NCBI RefSeq assembly: GCF_035083965.1 | Contig: NC_089729.1 | Span: 1,771,001-1,835,000 of the forward strand | DNA: 64,000 nucleotides | Reading direction: 5' to 3' | Origin: Branchiostoma lanceolatum | Taxonomy: Eukaryota; Chordata; Leptocardii; Amphioxiformes; Branchiostomatidae | In this document: piece by piece, positions 12,241-22,073 of the stretch | How positions within the stretch are numbered: position 1 is the first letter of the stretch | Layout: every line of letters starts with the position of its first letter | Position numbers and translations under genes: made by a program | Notes under the pieces: model-generated | The model's database searches: none | The model's input: only the letters and a program-made list of their open reading frames with translations | Told to the model about the DNA's origin: nothing

Positions 12241-14405
12241 GTTGGCAAATATGTCAATTTTTGGACGCTGTTAACGGTGTCTCAAAGGTTTCACTTTTGC
12301 ATCAAGAGTGCGTCGTGCAAACATTTTACAGCAATACGGTGTTTCGTAGTAAAGCGGTGTAATAGAAAACATGTTAGTACGAATTGTCACATTGGATATA
12401 TGAAAGACGATGCAACGATCATTAATTAGAAATGCAGATGAAGAAGTTGCAATTCATTAATACTAAATCATGCCAAAGGTTAAGAAACGCAAACATCATA
12501 CTTAATGCTTTTATTTTATTTTTCAGGAGAGGAATCTTTCAAACCCATCCGAGTGGTGTTCCTTTGTCAGCTCGTGTTCGCTGAGGCTTTTCTTGGCGAA
12601 ACCCTGCAGCAATAGTGGGAGACTTAAAGTGATTCCTTAAGGCGGTGTGGAGCACAGGGAGACTGGTATCTCTTACAGACGACGCTTTGGAGCAGAAGTC
12701 TTGAGGCGACGATGTCTCAGACTGTGCCTTGAGGAACGGGAATGTTTGAAGGAGGCTTTAGTGAGATTTACTGCTTCAAAAACGTCTCCAGAGACATCAA
12801 AGAAAGGCAAAAATCTGAATGGTCCGAAAATGATTTTTGTCCTTAATAGCATTTCAAAGAGCTCCCTCTACGCGTATGCAAGTTTTTTAAAGGAACTATT
12901 GCGTCCTCTTCTATTCGCAGAAGTTGAAGCAAAACAATAGTAGAGTGAACAGCTTCTGTCCATTTACATTCTCATATGTTAGTCCAACAGAAACTTGCAG
13001 CTGCCATCCGTCGCAGTGCATTTAGATCGATGTCTTTGACTGATCCGCAAGTGTATCCTAAATATTTCAACTCAACTTTTAGAAGCATGTCAGTTCAAAC
13101 AAAACGTTTGATAGATGATCGTTTGCTTCTGAAGAGGAACATGAAAAATGGCAGAATCATATATACAAAGTTTTAAACCTATGATTGCTAGAATTATCGA
13201 AGAGTGGAACTTAGACCGTGCGGTACGTGCATCCTTGCCAGATACCTTCACATAACGATGTCTTGTTATGTTTTGAACCATCGCCGCTTGTCTGCCGAGC
13301 GAGTGTGTTACGCCGAAGTGTGGTTATACTTGAACACTAAAACCTGCAGATAGAATTTATCGTTGAGTGCAACTAGTCGTCGACAAGGTTAAATACGGCG
13401 AGGCTACGTTTGCTCGTTTGATATAACCAGCCATCGCTCTGTGTCTGCAGAGCTGGTGTATAACGCCTACGTGTGGCTATACCTGATATACACTAAAACT
13501 AAAGCCACGGCGAGCAGAACTTTCCGCCAACCGAAGAAGACTGCGCTATCAGATGGTCAAAAGAACTTAAAGAGAGCGGCTTGTTTGGATCAGCAGCGCA
13601 GAGTGGCTACGAAGTGCGGCGACTCCGATTCATCTCCTCACCAATAACCATCTCCATTACCTACAGTGTGCGGAGTTACTCACGCGGCTGCGTCAACGGA
13701 GATGGCAGCGCTACAATCCTGACGACTCGTTCCGCGATCTTCGCCGATAAGCCCGTGAGGCCGGGCGGTATCGCACCCTCCATCGGCGATTCGCCGGGAA
13801 GCTAACTGCCTGACGCGGCAATGCCAGGCTTATCAGCGCAATCTGGCACGGAGTTGACGTGACGGGCCGGAGGTGGATGGATGGAGAACTGATTTCTCCT
13901 TTGCCCTAAAGGACTCTGGCGTGCATATCTCCCTTGAGTAGGATTGGATACGGCCTCAGGCGGTTATGCGAGGTTTAGGAAGAATGCCTGCGAGCAATAC
14001 CATCAGCATAACGGAGCTCTTAGAGCGATGACCGATGCTTGTGTCCTGCTAAGGCTCGTGGAAAGAATTGGTGATCAAACTGAAGTGGACACTTGGATGC
14101 CGGTGTCCGTGCAACTTGTACGTGAGAGCTGCCTGCACCACTCGATTTGGGCATAACTATCGCAGGATGACGAAATGGTTTTGACGTTTTTATCGTTCCG
14201 CTGCGCCTCTAGAATCTGCCTTGGCGAGGAGTTCCATTGATTGCGAACGAGTAGAATCACTACCCTCTCTCAAGTAACGTTTGGTGGTTGCTCTTCAGAA
14301 AGGAGATATGCTTCCCTTTCCCGTTGCGATTGTCTGACACAAGCTTTACGGCAGATACAACACTTTGTTGGCTTCAGCAAGACGTCAGCTAAAATCACAA
14401 CGGAC
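12241..14405. other. Upstream region of FR-A, no recognised exon
   Basis: Diverged copies of the 60-bp GCTGGTGTGTTACGC repeat occur around 13290-13490. The 97-codon frame at 12647-12940 and those at 13441-13647 and 13581-13805 carry no recognised domain or splice context. The stretch may include the FR-A promoter and 5' UTR, but no TATA or initiator could be assigned with confidence. Confidence 0.4.
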
Positions 14406-14502
14406 ATGTTGCACGAACTTCATGAACGGAGAACTGTTATCACAGATGGAAGGTTGCTGCTAAAGGCGTTTGTCTTGATCGTTGTGCTGACGGTATTGAC
14501 AG
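14406..14502 (+). CDS. FR-A exon 1, signal segment
   Basis: ATG at 14406 opens 32 codons ending in a hydrophobic stretch and a perfect donor, CAG|GTAAGT. The exon ends in phase 1 and joins exon 2 (which needs two bases) to make an Asp codon. The frame is open further upstream to 14241 without another ATG, so this start is the simplest. The 4-kb intron makes the link inferential. Confidence 0.65.
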
Positions 14503-17500
14503 GTAAGTGACATTGAGCACTCGACGCTTCATGCGTGCGAACTGTTTAGAGTAGAGCAAAATGTTTACAGACGTTTACCTGATAGGATACTGAAGGTATT
14601 GCTAAATTAGAGTCGTTGAAAATAGAACAGATTGGATAAATAATTCTTGTAAGGTGAGATAATTTTGCAAGATTTTGAATTCAACACTTCCTTGTTTGCT
14701 ATAGAAAGCTATTGCAGGAGAGCCCGTAGTGTTTTTCTGTAGCTATAGCAAAACGCCATGAACAATCTCACCATCATTTAGCCTGTAAAACACAAGTAGG
14801 TTCCGTGTTAAATTCACGTGGGAATCACCCTTACATCTATTCTGTGACACCTGGGGCTTAAACAAGTGCAAACCCTAGCCAGGCGCCATCTCATTATGCT
14901 GTCGCCTACTTCAAAATTCAAAGACCTCAAGGCGTTGTATGTATGATCTTGTGTCTCTTCTGAGCTCTTTAATCCTTACACAAAACGATCCATGCCTTGC
15001 CAATGTCTGACAACTTTGATTTGCATTAGCACCGTTACTTGATATCGGCATGTCTGACGAACTGGACGCAGTGTATATGTACATACTAGGCTGCTGCCTT
15101 GACTTGAAAACTAGGTTGGCTAGGCAACTCATAGAACGTGTTATATGAACAAAAACACCTTTAGATTGTCACTGTGTTTAACACAAATAGACATCTCCCT
15201 ATGTCTTACGCCTCTTGTAAAACACCTTTGGATTTTACAAGTGTACTCCTTCAGCCATAAGACAAATGACCAGTCGCTTTATATCAGCTACTTGACCTCT
15301 TCGAAATCTAATTGTCACTTTGTCTCTAAAACAGACCTCTCCCTTTGTCTCACGCCTCTTGTGAAGCACCTTGGGATTTTACAATATACACCTTCAGACA
15401 TAAGACAAATAATTCGAAATCTAATTGTCACTTCGTCTCTAAAACAGACCTCACTCTATGTCTCACGCCTCTTGTGAAGCACCTTGGGATTTTACAATAT
15501 ACACCTTCAGACATAAGACAAATAACCAGCCACCTTTTATCGGCGACACTACCTCTTCGAAATTTTATTGTCAGTTCGTCTCTAAAACAAACATCCCTCT
15601 ATATCTCACGCCTAGGCCTCTTGTAACATAATCTCTACCAGACTAACCGCGCCGGCAATAGGGAAAATATTTGCCAGGGGAGTTTGGCCATGGCGGGTTT
15701 TATTCGCCGGCTCTCATCATTCAATTCACTCTATTTAGCCAATTTCTACTATTTCCCCAGCGATCCGCGGGGCCTGGTGGAGGCAACTTGTAAAACACCT
15801 TTAACTTTTATAAGTCCGAACTTCTCGTTATGCTGTAGACATAGACAAATAAACCCATCGTGGTATATCAGCGGCGCTACCTTTCCTAAATCTTGCGAAA
15901 TAACATTCAAATGTAGCGAAAGAAATAACCATGTACCGAAATAACTTTGTACCATGTGGCGAAACGTACTGTAGCGAAACGTACTGTAGCGGACTGACAA
16001 TGTAGCGAAACAACCTGTAACCGCCCGGTCACATGCATCGTGCGATCGACACGTAATCACTAAAGTAATAAATTCATACGATAATCGCGCGATCTCAAAC
16101 TGAGGAAATTCTTTAGATATTTCTGCTTATGTCTTCAAAACTCGATTGTCTTATTACAGAACAGCGGTGTACAGAAAGAAGGAAATGGAACGAAAAGGAT
16201 AAAAAATGGAACTACAGAAAGTGCGAAATAGAACGAAATGGACAAAAAAGGGAATTACAGGAAGTGCGAAATGGAACGAAATGGAAAAAACCCTCCAAGG
16301 CTGTCTTAGATCCCTGCCGAGGGTTGTTTCTGTCACAACCGACTTGGGAAATGTTATGGCACCAAAGTCGTACATTAGCCTACATCAGGTGTGACCCCGC
16401 CATTAATCAACTAGAAGCGCTGTATAACTGTGCGTATTCTCATTTGTCTCATATTAAAACTGTGGCTGACAAATCCTCCACGGTCTAACCTCGAGGCATT
16501 GTGCCGGCACACGCTATCGACATAGTTTTATTTTATTTTATTTTGTTTTGTTTTGTTTTGTTTCGTTTCGTTTTATTTTATTTTGTTTTGTTTTGTTTTG
16601 TCTTATTTCATTTTTATTTATTTATTTTATCTTATTTCATTTATTCTATTTTATTCTATTTTATTCTATTTTATTCTATTTTATTCTATTTTATCTTATT
16701 TTATCTTATTTTATTTTATCTAATTTTATCTTATTTCATTCTATTTCATTAGAATTGCAACAGTGCAATTATTGCTGGTGTCGTGGCCCACACATAATAT
16801 ACCCGTTTTTACACTTGGGTGGAGTGAGGAAAGTCGTGCAAAGTGCCCTTTTCTTAAGAGCACAAGATCGGTGGCGTCAGGGGATTCGAACCCGGGACCG
16901 CTGGGTTCTGGGCCGAAAACTCTGCCGTTACGCCCCACGACCCTACCGACATATGCCTGTTTACGCCTGTCACGAGGGAATACAAACTAGAACAAAGAGA
17001 CCTGTAGGTTACATCATTAAAGTCCTAATAAAGCTATAAACATATATCATTACACATACGTAGTAATATATCATTGCACATACGTTGCAATTTAATAAAA
17101 TAAATAGATACGTAGTATAAAACGGACTTTTTTGCATCACCGCGAATCTCTTTTTGATACATTTCAGTCACTGTACATCGGTTTCAATTCAGTTACAAGT
17201 TACCTGCTCACGTGGGCCTCATACGCAAATGCAAAGCACATCAGTGTGACCGCAGGAAAAAAATTGTCAAAAATTCTCAAAGTTTGTGTTGCAATAAGGC
17301 GCAGCCCAGTGATATACCCGCTTAGCTTTAGCCTATCTTACTGGACCCGCGGAACGTTGGCGGCATCGCTGCGACCGGGCGATTTGACAAAGCTCTCAAC
17401 CAATTTCATCGATGAACTTTGACTTTTTTTGTTTTATTGTCTGTTTAGTCATACTTGTATATTTTGCATGATATAACCATTTTTAAAAAGTCAAGGGTAA

Positions 17501-18249
17501 CACAAATCCAATTTAGGACGCAGCGAGGTCCCCTCTTACTGGACCCGCGGCACACTGGTGGCGTCGCTGCGGCCAATCAAATTGACAGAGTGCTCAACGA
17601 GTTTCATCGACAAAAATTGAATCTTTTTAAGCTTTGTGGGTTTTGTTGTCTTTTTAGTCATATTTGTATGTTTTGCATGATGTACCCATTATAAAAATCA
17701 TAAAGTCGAGGGTAACACAATTCCAATATTGGACGCAGCGAGGCGCGGGTCCAGTGAGATAGGGGCTTCACGCTCATAATCGACGCAATCCGCCCCCATG
17801 GGCGGTAGTTAGCGTTGATGAATCCCCGCTACTGTGCGATATGACAGCCGATACCAGCCCGGGGGGCCGACACGTGTGTTTGTTAGCTACGCCTACACCG
17901 GAAGGAAAATGGGTCAAACTATCCAGGGGGAGGACATTCGTCGCCGGGGACCGTGTTTGGGAGGCTCGTTATTCTTAATGGGTGATAAAACGGACAGGTC
18001 TTCTTCAACTGTATTGGTTGAACATGTATATTAGCTGAATCATATTTTTGCTGATCAGGATACTTTAATTCTGACGCTAATGCCTTTATTGCTTTTTTTC
18101 TAATTTGTCATTACGTATTCTTAAAGGAAACTATACGGAGATGTCTTCGTGATTTTTATTGGTTTGTCATCAACATGATTCTTAAAACTGCAAACTTATA
18201 TTTTGGGTATTTTTCTCTCTTTCCTTTGCCTATCCCTTCCTTCCTTCCT

Positions 18250-18312
<63 letters not shown>

Positions 18313-18378
18313 CTTTCTCTTTCTCTTTCTCTTTCTCCTTCCTTCCTTCCTTCCTACCTTCCTTCCTTCCTTCCTTCC

Positions 18379-18409
<31 letters not shown>

Positions 18410-20082
18410 TTCCTTCCTTCCTTCTTTCTTTCTTTCCTTCTTTCTTTCTTTCTTCCTTCCTTCTTTCACACCGACCGATTCCCTCCAGATGCGTCAGCAG
18501 ACCTGCTCCTGGAGGACGTTACGGATGAGACAGAGGACGCCACCCGCGGCCCGCTGCCGTACTGCAGCCTGTTCACGAACCGCGCGCCCCACCCCGAGCA
18601 CAAGCTGGTCAAGTGTTCCTGGTTCCACAACGACGCCTGCTGCTACCAGGAAGAGGTGGACAGGTGTGTACCCTGGGAGTCCAGGCACCGTAATCGGATC
18701 ACGTAATCGGATAGCGGAGTTTGGGTTTGCAACGGAGAGTGGGGTGGGGTCAGTCTTCGGGGGGCAGCGGGAGGGTGGGCCGTGAAAGCTTGGGCGCGCG
18801 TGCGGTGATCCGATTACGGTGCCTGGACTCCCAGGGTAACAGGTGTGAAGAAAAAAACGTAGACATGGATGTTTATCTGAACAATGCAGCTACAATATGC
18901 TGGTTTCCATCTAAACGACCGATAAATCCTCCCGTTCATGATCTAATAGAAATCTATGTAACATTTACTGGGATAACTTTCTAAAAGTTTTGTAAAGGCT
19001 TCTCGTTGACTATGCAAATAAGGTCCGCGTTTGCATAAATCATACTAGCCGATGATTTCATATGCAAAATATCATGAGCATGCACCCAGAACTTCTCGAC
19101 CTAATCTGTATACAAACCAACGGCACCGAAAGCATATTCTTCTCGACTATATATATTTATAACGTGGTAAAACAAATGTAAGGATGCCCGTGAATTATGT
19201 CAACATGTTGGTAAATGACTGTATAACATATGATTTTTCTTCCCACAGGATATTCCCGACAGTGGTGCCCCCTCGCGGAGCTAACCAGAACTGCACGGAC
19301 CACCTGTATTACCTGATGTGTTACATCTGCTCTCCCCGCCAACATCTCTTCTACAGCGACGAAGTCGTCACCATTTGCGAAGAGCTCTGCAACCGGTAGA
19401 AATTAATACATCCTTCGTGAAAATCGCTATGTTTTCTGACCGGCTGTTTTTTCTTTCTGAAACCCGCTCACCACCAACACACACGATTTGGAAAAGTAAA
19501 CTTTCACATCTAGTTGAACAAACGTGCTGCCATTGATCGTTTGGTTATCTTTCCTTACTGTCCTGGTGTCTGTGTATATGTCATAAAGCTTACAATAGGA
19601 GAGGTTTCTCTGATATGTCCTCAGTCCTTTCAAATCGTAGGTCTTACTATAACATGGACGTTTTTCTAATCGAGGTGATCGATCATAGAGTTATTTGACT
19701 TGGATGGTGTTTCAAGTGATGATAGACATCTCGGTAAAGTAAATTAAGTTGTGTTTCGCTTTTGGTACTTTTGTACACTATAAAATCAATATTTCTGACA
19801 GAAACTTCATTCCCTCACCCTTTCTCCAGCCTGTTCGAAGCCTGTGCGAACGCGACGCTGAAGGGTCAGCGGATCGGCGAGCAGTACTCTTCCGGGCGGG
19901 ACTACTGCGTCAGCCGGAAGTTCCGCGTGGGGCGACAGAGCAGCGGCAGCTGTTACTCCCACAACTTCTCCGTCGTGGAGGACATAGACCCGCCGAGCTC
20001 CCACCAAGATGGCGTCGGGGGTTCCGTGTCGCTTGTTGTCATGACCTTGATAATTACAAGGACGTTTGCTACGGCGTCATGA
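14406..20082 (+). CDS. FR-A: folate-receptor-like cysteine-rich surface protein (4 exons)
   Basis: Exons are 14406-14502, 18489-18663, 19249-19395 and 19830-20082, totalling 672 nt and 223 residues. All junctions are GT-AG and in phase (1, 2, 2). Residues 1-32 form a hydrophobic signal or signal-anchor segment (KAFVLIVVLTVLT). An acidic linker follows, then from Cys58 a cysteine-rich domain with a CSW...CC start, a C-x2-C pair (CYIC), a C-x3-C pair (CEELC) and YSSGRDYC. This pattern is that of the folate-receptor/HHIP-type FR-like fold. The tail (GGSVSLVVMTLII) is moderately hydrophobic and could direct GPI attachment, but this is uncertain. The homologue FR-B at 51585-56869 matches through the whole domain. 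Ligand and function are unknown, and folate binding is not implied. The first exon is assigned by phase and position, without transcript evidence. Confidence 0.8.
14600..15140. other. FR-A intron 1, 5' part, no ordered feature
   Basis: AT-rich intron sequence without a credible exon or strong repeat. Confidence 0.4.
15145..15640. repeat. Tandem repeat in FR-A intron 1, unit about 113-145 bp, about four copies
   Basis: The block CTTGTGAAGCACCTTGGGAT, then TTTTACAATATACACCTTC, recurs near 15224 (diverged), 15369 and 15482. TCTCTAAAACAGACCTC and ATGTCTCACGCCTCTTGT lie between copies. A degenerate extra copy starts near 15788. The plus-strand open frames here are produced by the repeat. Confidence 0.85.
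15641..16518. other. FR-A intron 1, middle part
   Basis: A short TAGCGAAACGTACTG repeat occurs at 15955-16010, and a GGAACGAAATGGA repeat at about 16185-16290. No credible exon was found. Confidence 0.45.
16520..16757. repeat. TTTTA/TTTTG pentanucleotide array
   Basis: About 240 bp of TTTTA, TTTTG, TTCTA and TCTTA pentamers abut the SINE at 16759-16940. On the SINE's own strand the array reads as a TAAAA-type tail, so it probably grew from the SINE's 3' end. Confidence 0.9.
16759..16940 (-). mobile_element. tRNA-derived SINE with pentanucleotide tail
   Basis: On the minus strand this has CGTGGGGCGTAACGGCAGAG, close to an A-box head, followed by a B-box (GGTTCGAATCCCC) and the same body as the copy at 11296. 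It is the most complete copy of the family in the window. It sits in FR-A intron 1 in antisense orientation. Confidence 0.85.
17331..17766. mobile_element. Two head-to-tail copies of a CCCCTCTCACTGG MITE
   Basis: Copy 1 is about 17331-17530 and copy 2 about 17531-17766. Both read TTACTGGACCCGCGG, then GGCGTCGCTGCG, a TCAACGAATTTCATCGA-like block, TTTTGCATGAT, AAGTCAAGGGTAACACAA and GGACGCAGCGA. Copy 2 ends in GGGTCCAGTGAGATAGGGGC, the inverse of its start. The best-preserved relative is at 39544-39783. Confidence 0.85.
17767..18235. other. FR-A intron 1, 3' part
   Basis: No exon or ordered repeat was recognised before the CTTT tract. Confidence 0.4.
18236..18472. repeat. CTTT/CCTT microsatellite abutting a splice acceptor
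   Basis: About 237 bp of almost uninterrupted pyrimidines on the sense strand (CTTT, CTTTCT and CCTT blocks) end 16 bp before the FR-A exon 2 acceptor at 18488. The poly-Phe/Leu/Ser frames read through it are artefacts, although one is in frame with exon 2. Confidence 0.95.
18489..18663 (+). CDS. FR-A exon 2, acidic linker and start of cysteine-rich domain
   Basis: The acceptor is CCCTCCAG|AT and the donor GACAG|GTGTGT. The exon encodes an acidic segment, then CSLFTNRAP and the CSWFHNDACC motif that opens the folate-receptor-like domain. The homologous B segment is split by an intron at a position where A has none. The donor is duplicated by the MITE at 18669-18838. Confidence 0.88.
18669..18838. 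mobile_element. 170-bp MITE inserted at the FR-A exon 2 splice donor
   Basis: Perfect inverted termini of about 34 bp start TACCCTGGGAGTCCAGGCAC and end with the reverse complement. It is flanked by an exact 9-bp duplication, ACAGGTGTG, at 18660-18668 and 18839-18847. The duplicated target contains the exon end and GT donor, so a second donor now lies 179 bp downstream. A 9-bp duplication suits a Mutator-like or related element, but the superfamily is not settled. Confidence 0.92.
19249..19395 (+). CDS. FR-A exon 3, core of cysteine-rich domain
   Basis: The acceptor is TTCTTCCCACAG|G and the donor CCG|GTAGAA (the donor is weaker than average). The exon encodes NCTDHLYYLMCYICSP and the VVTICEELCN helix region, both well matched in FR-B (SFLYCYVCDP; TVCETFCDR). 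It ends in phase 2. Confidence 0.85.
19830..20082 (+). CDS. FR-A exon 4, end of domain and C-terminal tail
   Basis: The acceptor is CTTTCTCCAG|C. The exon encodes LFEACANATLKG, YSSGRDYCVSRKFRVG and the last cysteine, then a Ser-rich spacer and a hydrophobic end (SLVVMTLII) before TGA. The last 85 nt or so also form the first unit of the tandem array that continues to about 21310. Confidence 0.88.
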
Positions 20083-21310
20083 CAAATCTTGTAGATATGT
20101 CACTCTCCGGCGTTCTACTTTTGTTCGTTAAACACCAGTGAACTTTGACCTCTCCATCAAGATGGTGCCGGGGATTTCGAGTCGCTTGTTTTCATGACCT
20201 TGATAATAATTGCAAGGACGTTTATTACGGCAATATGACAAAACTAATACAAACTTGTAAATGTTGTAAATATGTTGCTGTCTACTTTTGTCATATACCA
20301 GTGACATTTGACCTCTCCTCCAACATGGCGGGGTTGCGTCTGTCTCGCCTGTGGTCATGACATTGATAATTGCAAGGAAGTTTATTACGGCATCATGAAG
20401 AAGTGTTAAACTTGTATATGTTGTAGATACGTCACTCTTGTTCTACTTTGATTTGTCATACATCAGTAACTTTGACCTATTCGCCAACATGGCGCTTGTG
20501 TTGTCGACCTTGACAATCATAATGACGATTATTGCGGCATCATGACAAAATTGTATATATTGCAAATACGGCTTCGTTTTGCTATTGCTCGTCATACACC
20601 AGAGACCTTTATTTGACCTCTCCGCCAACATGATGCTAGTGGCCATGACCTTGACAATCACAATAACGTTCATTACGCCATCATGAAAAAGACATTGCAC
20701 TTGTAAATTTAAATACGTCACTCTCGCTCTGCTTTTGTTCATCACACATCAGTGAAGACCTTTGACCTTTCGACTAACATGATAGCGCGACCTTTGTCTC
20801 GCTAGTGGTCATGACCTTGAAAATCACAGACGTTTATTACGGTGCCATGACAGAAACTGATACAATTGTTAATAGTGTGAATATGTCGCTTTTGTTCTAA
20901 TTTTGTTCGTCCCACATCAATGAAGATCTCTGACCTCTCAACCAGCATGGATTGTATTCACGATATTGACAATCGCAAGGACGTTTGTTATACCATAATT
21001 ACACGATTGTTTATTCACTCTCTGGACATATGCTTAAGAATAAAGAAGTCTGAAATGTCTAACGTTAGAATAAAAATGTCCGCTAAGGCGCGATTTGGAA
21101 CCTATTACGTCATTCGTATCCCATTACTTGGTATCTTGCGCGCATGCGCGTGACGATCCAACTGTGACAATGTGTAAATACAAAGTTGTCATCTTCTTCA
21201 AGTTTACGCCCGTCAGAAATCATTGAAGATCTTTAACTTTCCTAACAATATGGCGTCAGAGGTTCAAGTTCATGTCTTTTGTCGTTCCGAATTGACAATC
21301 CCAATTACTG
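19998..21310. repeat. Tandem array starting inside FR-A coding sequence, unit about 150 bp, about eight units
   Basis: The block ACCAAGATGGCGTC, then a TCGCTTGTTGTCATGACCTT block, GACGTTTGCTACGGC and CATGACAAA, starts in the last exon at about 19998. Diverged copies start near 20150, 20312, 20478, 20616, 20767, 20934 and 21236, each joined by a CACCAGTGAACTTTGACCTC-like spacer. Only the first unit is coding, so later units form the 3' UTR or flank. Confidence 0.85.
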
Positions 21311-21614
21311 TCATTACTGTCAGTAGAATGATACCTGCTGCAGATAATTTACATATTTTACGTTCGACCTACTCCTATGCTGGTTAGGATATGATATTAT
21401 AATAATAATGGTTCAGAAATTAACCGTGCAATATATATAGCAACGGTTACTTTTCTAGTACTTAATTGGTGCAGGGTTAACAATCACATAATGCACATGT
21501 ACATATGGGCAACAGATACACATTTGCTCCACACTTGCACTTTGTGGAACTGTCGTAAGGGTCTGGACGCTGCATTTCGGCGCCACCAGGTAGCTTCAAT
21601 ACTACCTTATCCAT
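21311..21614. other. Spacer between FR-A array and LRR gene
   Basis: AT-rich sequence; no gene recognised. Confidence 0.4.
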
Positions 21615-21771
21615 AATACCAACCGAAGTCAGGTACTCATTCACACCTGGGTGGAGTGAGGAAAGACGTGTCTTTCTCATGCCCAAGGGCACAACATCGA
21701 GGCATATCAGTGGTTCAATATCGGGACCTCTCGGTTCTGGGCGAAACACCCTACCGATTGCGCTACACGAT
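21615..21771 (-). mobile_element. tRNA-derived SINE, diverged copy
   Basis: It carries AACCGAAGTCAGGTACTCAT, CACCTGGGTGGAGTGAGGAA, GCCCAAGGGCACAACATCG and an inverted tRNA-like head ending GATTGCGCTACACGA. The B-box is degraded (TTCAATATCGGGA). It lies about 200 bp upstream of the LRR start codon. Confidence 0.8.
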
Positions 21772-21973
21772 ACAAGATGCCAAATAGTACGTTGGCACAT
21801 TTTGTTAATCATTACCCTCATTACCAACAAAGCTGCTTATCACGATAACGGCTTTTCTTATCCCGGACGTCTCAGCTCTGTCTTGCAAGTCGTCGGTACG
21901 TTCTTAATAAAACTCTAAGACCTCGTAAGGCACGTCACTTAAGACGGAGACAACAAGAAGCCAAAGAGGCACG

Positions 21974-22073
21974 ATGAGCTGGTGTGTGGTGACCCTTGCT
22001 GCGTGCGTTTCGGTCCTTCTGGGAGGTGTGAGCGGACAGACGGACTGCCCCAGCGCTTGCACATGTTCCACAG
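21974..22073 (+). CDS. LRR exon 1, signal peptide and first LRRNT cysteines
   Basis: It encodes [20 protein letters not shown] and CPSACTC. The donor is ACAG|GTAAGA, phase 1. The hydrophobic N-terminus immediately after this ATG supports the start. Confidence 0.85.

Noticed and set aside
16501-16752. Hydrophobic frame resembling a membrane protein
   Set aside because: It is TTTTA/TTTTG pentanucleotide repeat read as Phe, Leu and Tyr.
18175-18480. Poly-Phe/Leu/Ser and poly-Lys/Arg frames
   Set aside because: Translation of the CTTT/CCTT tract. Only the part after 18488 is exon.
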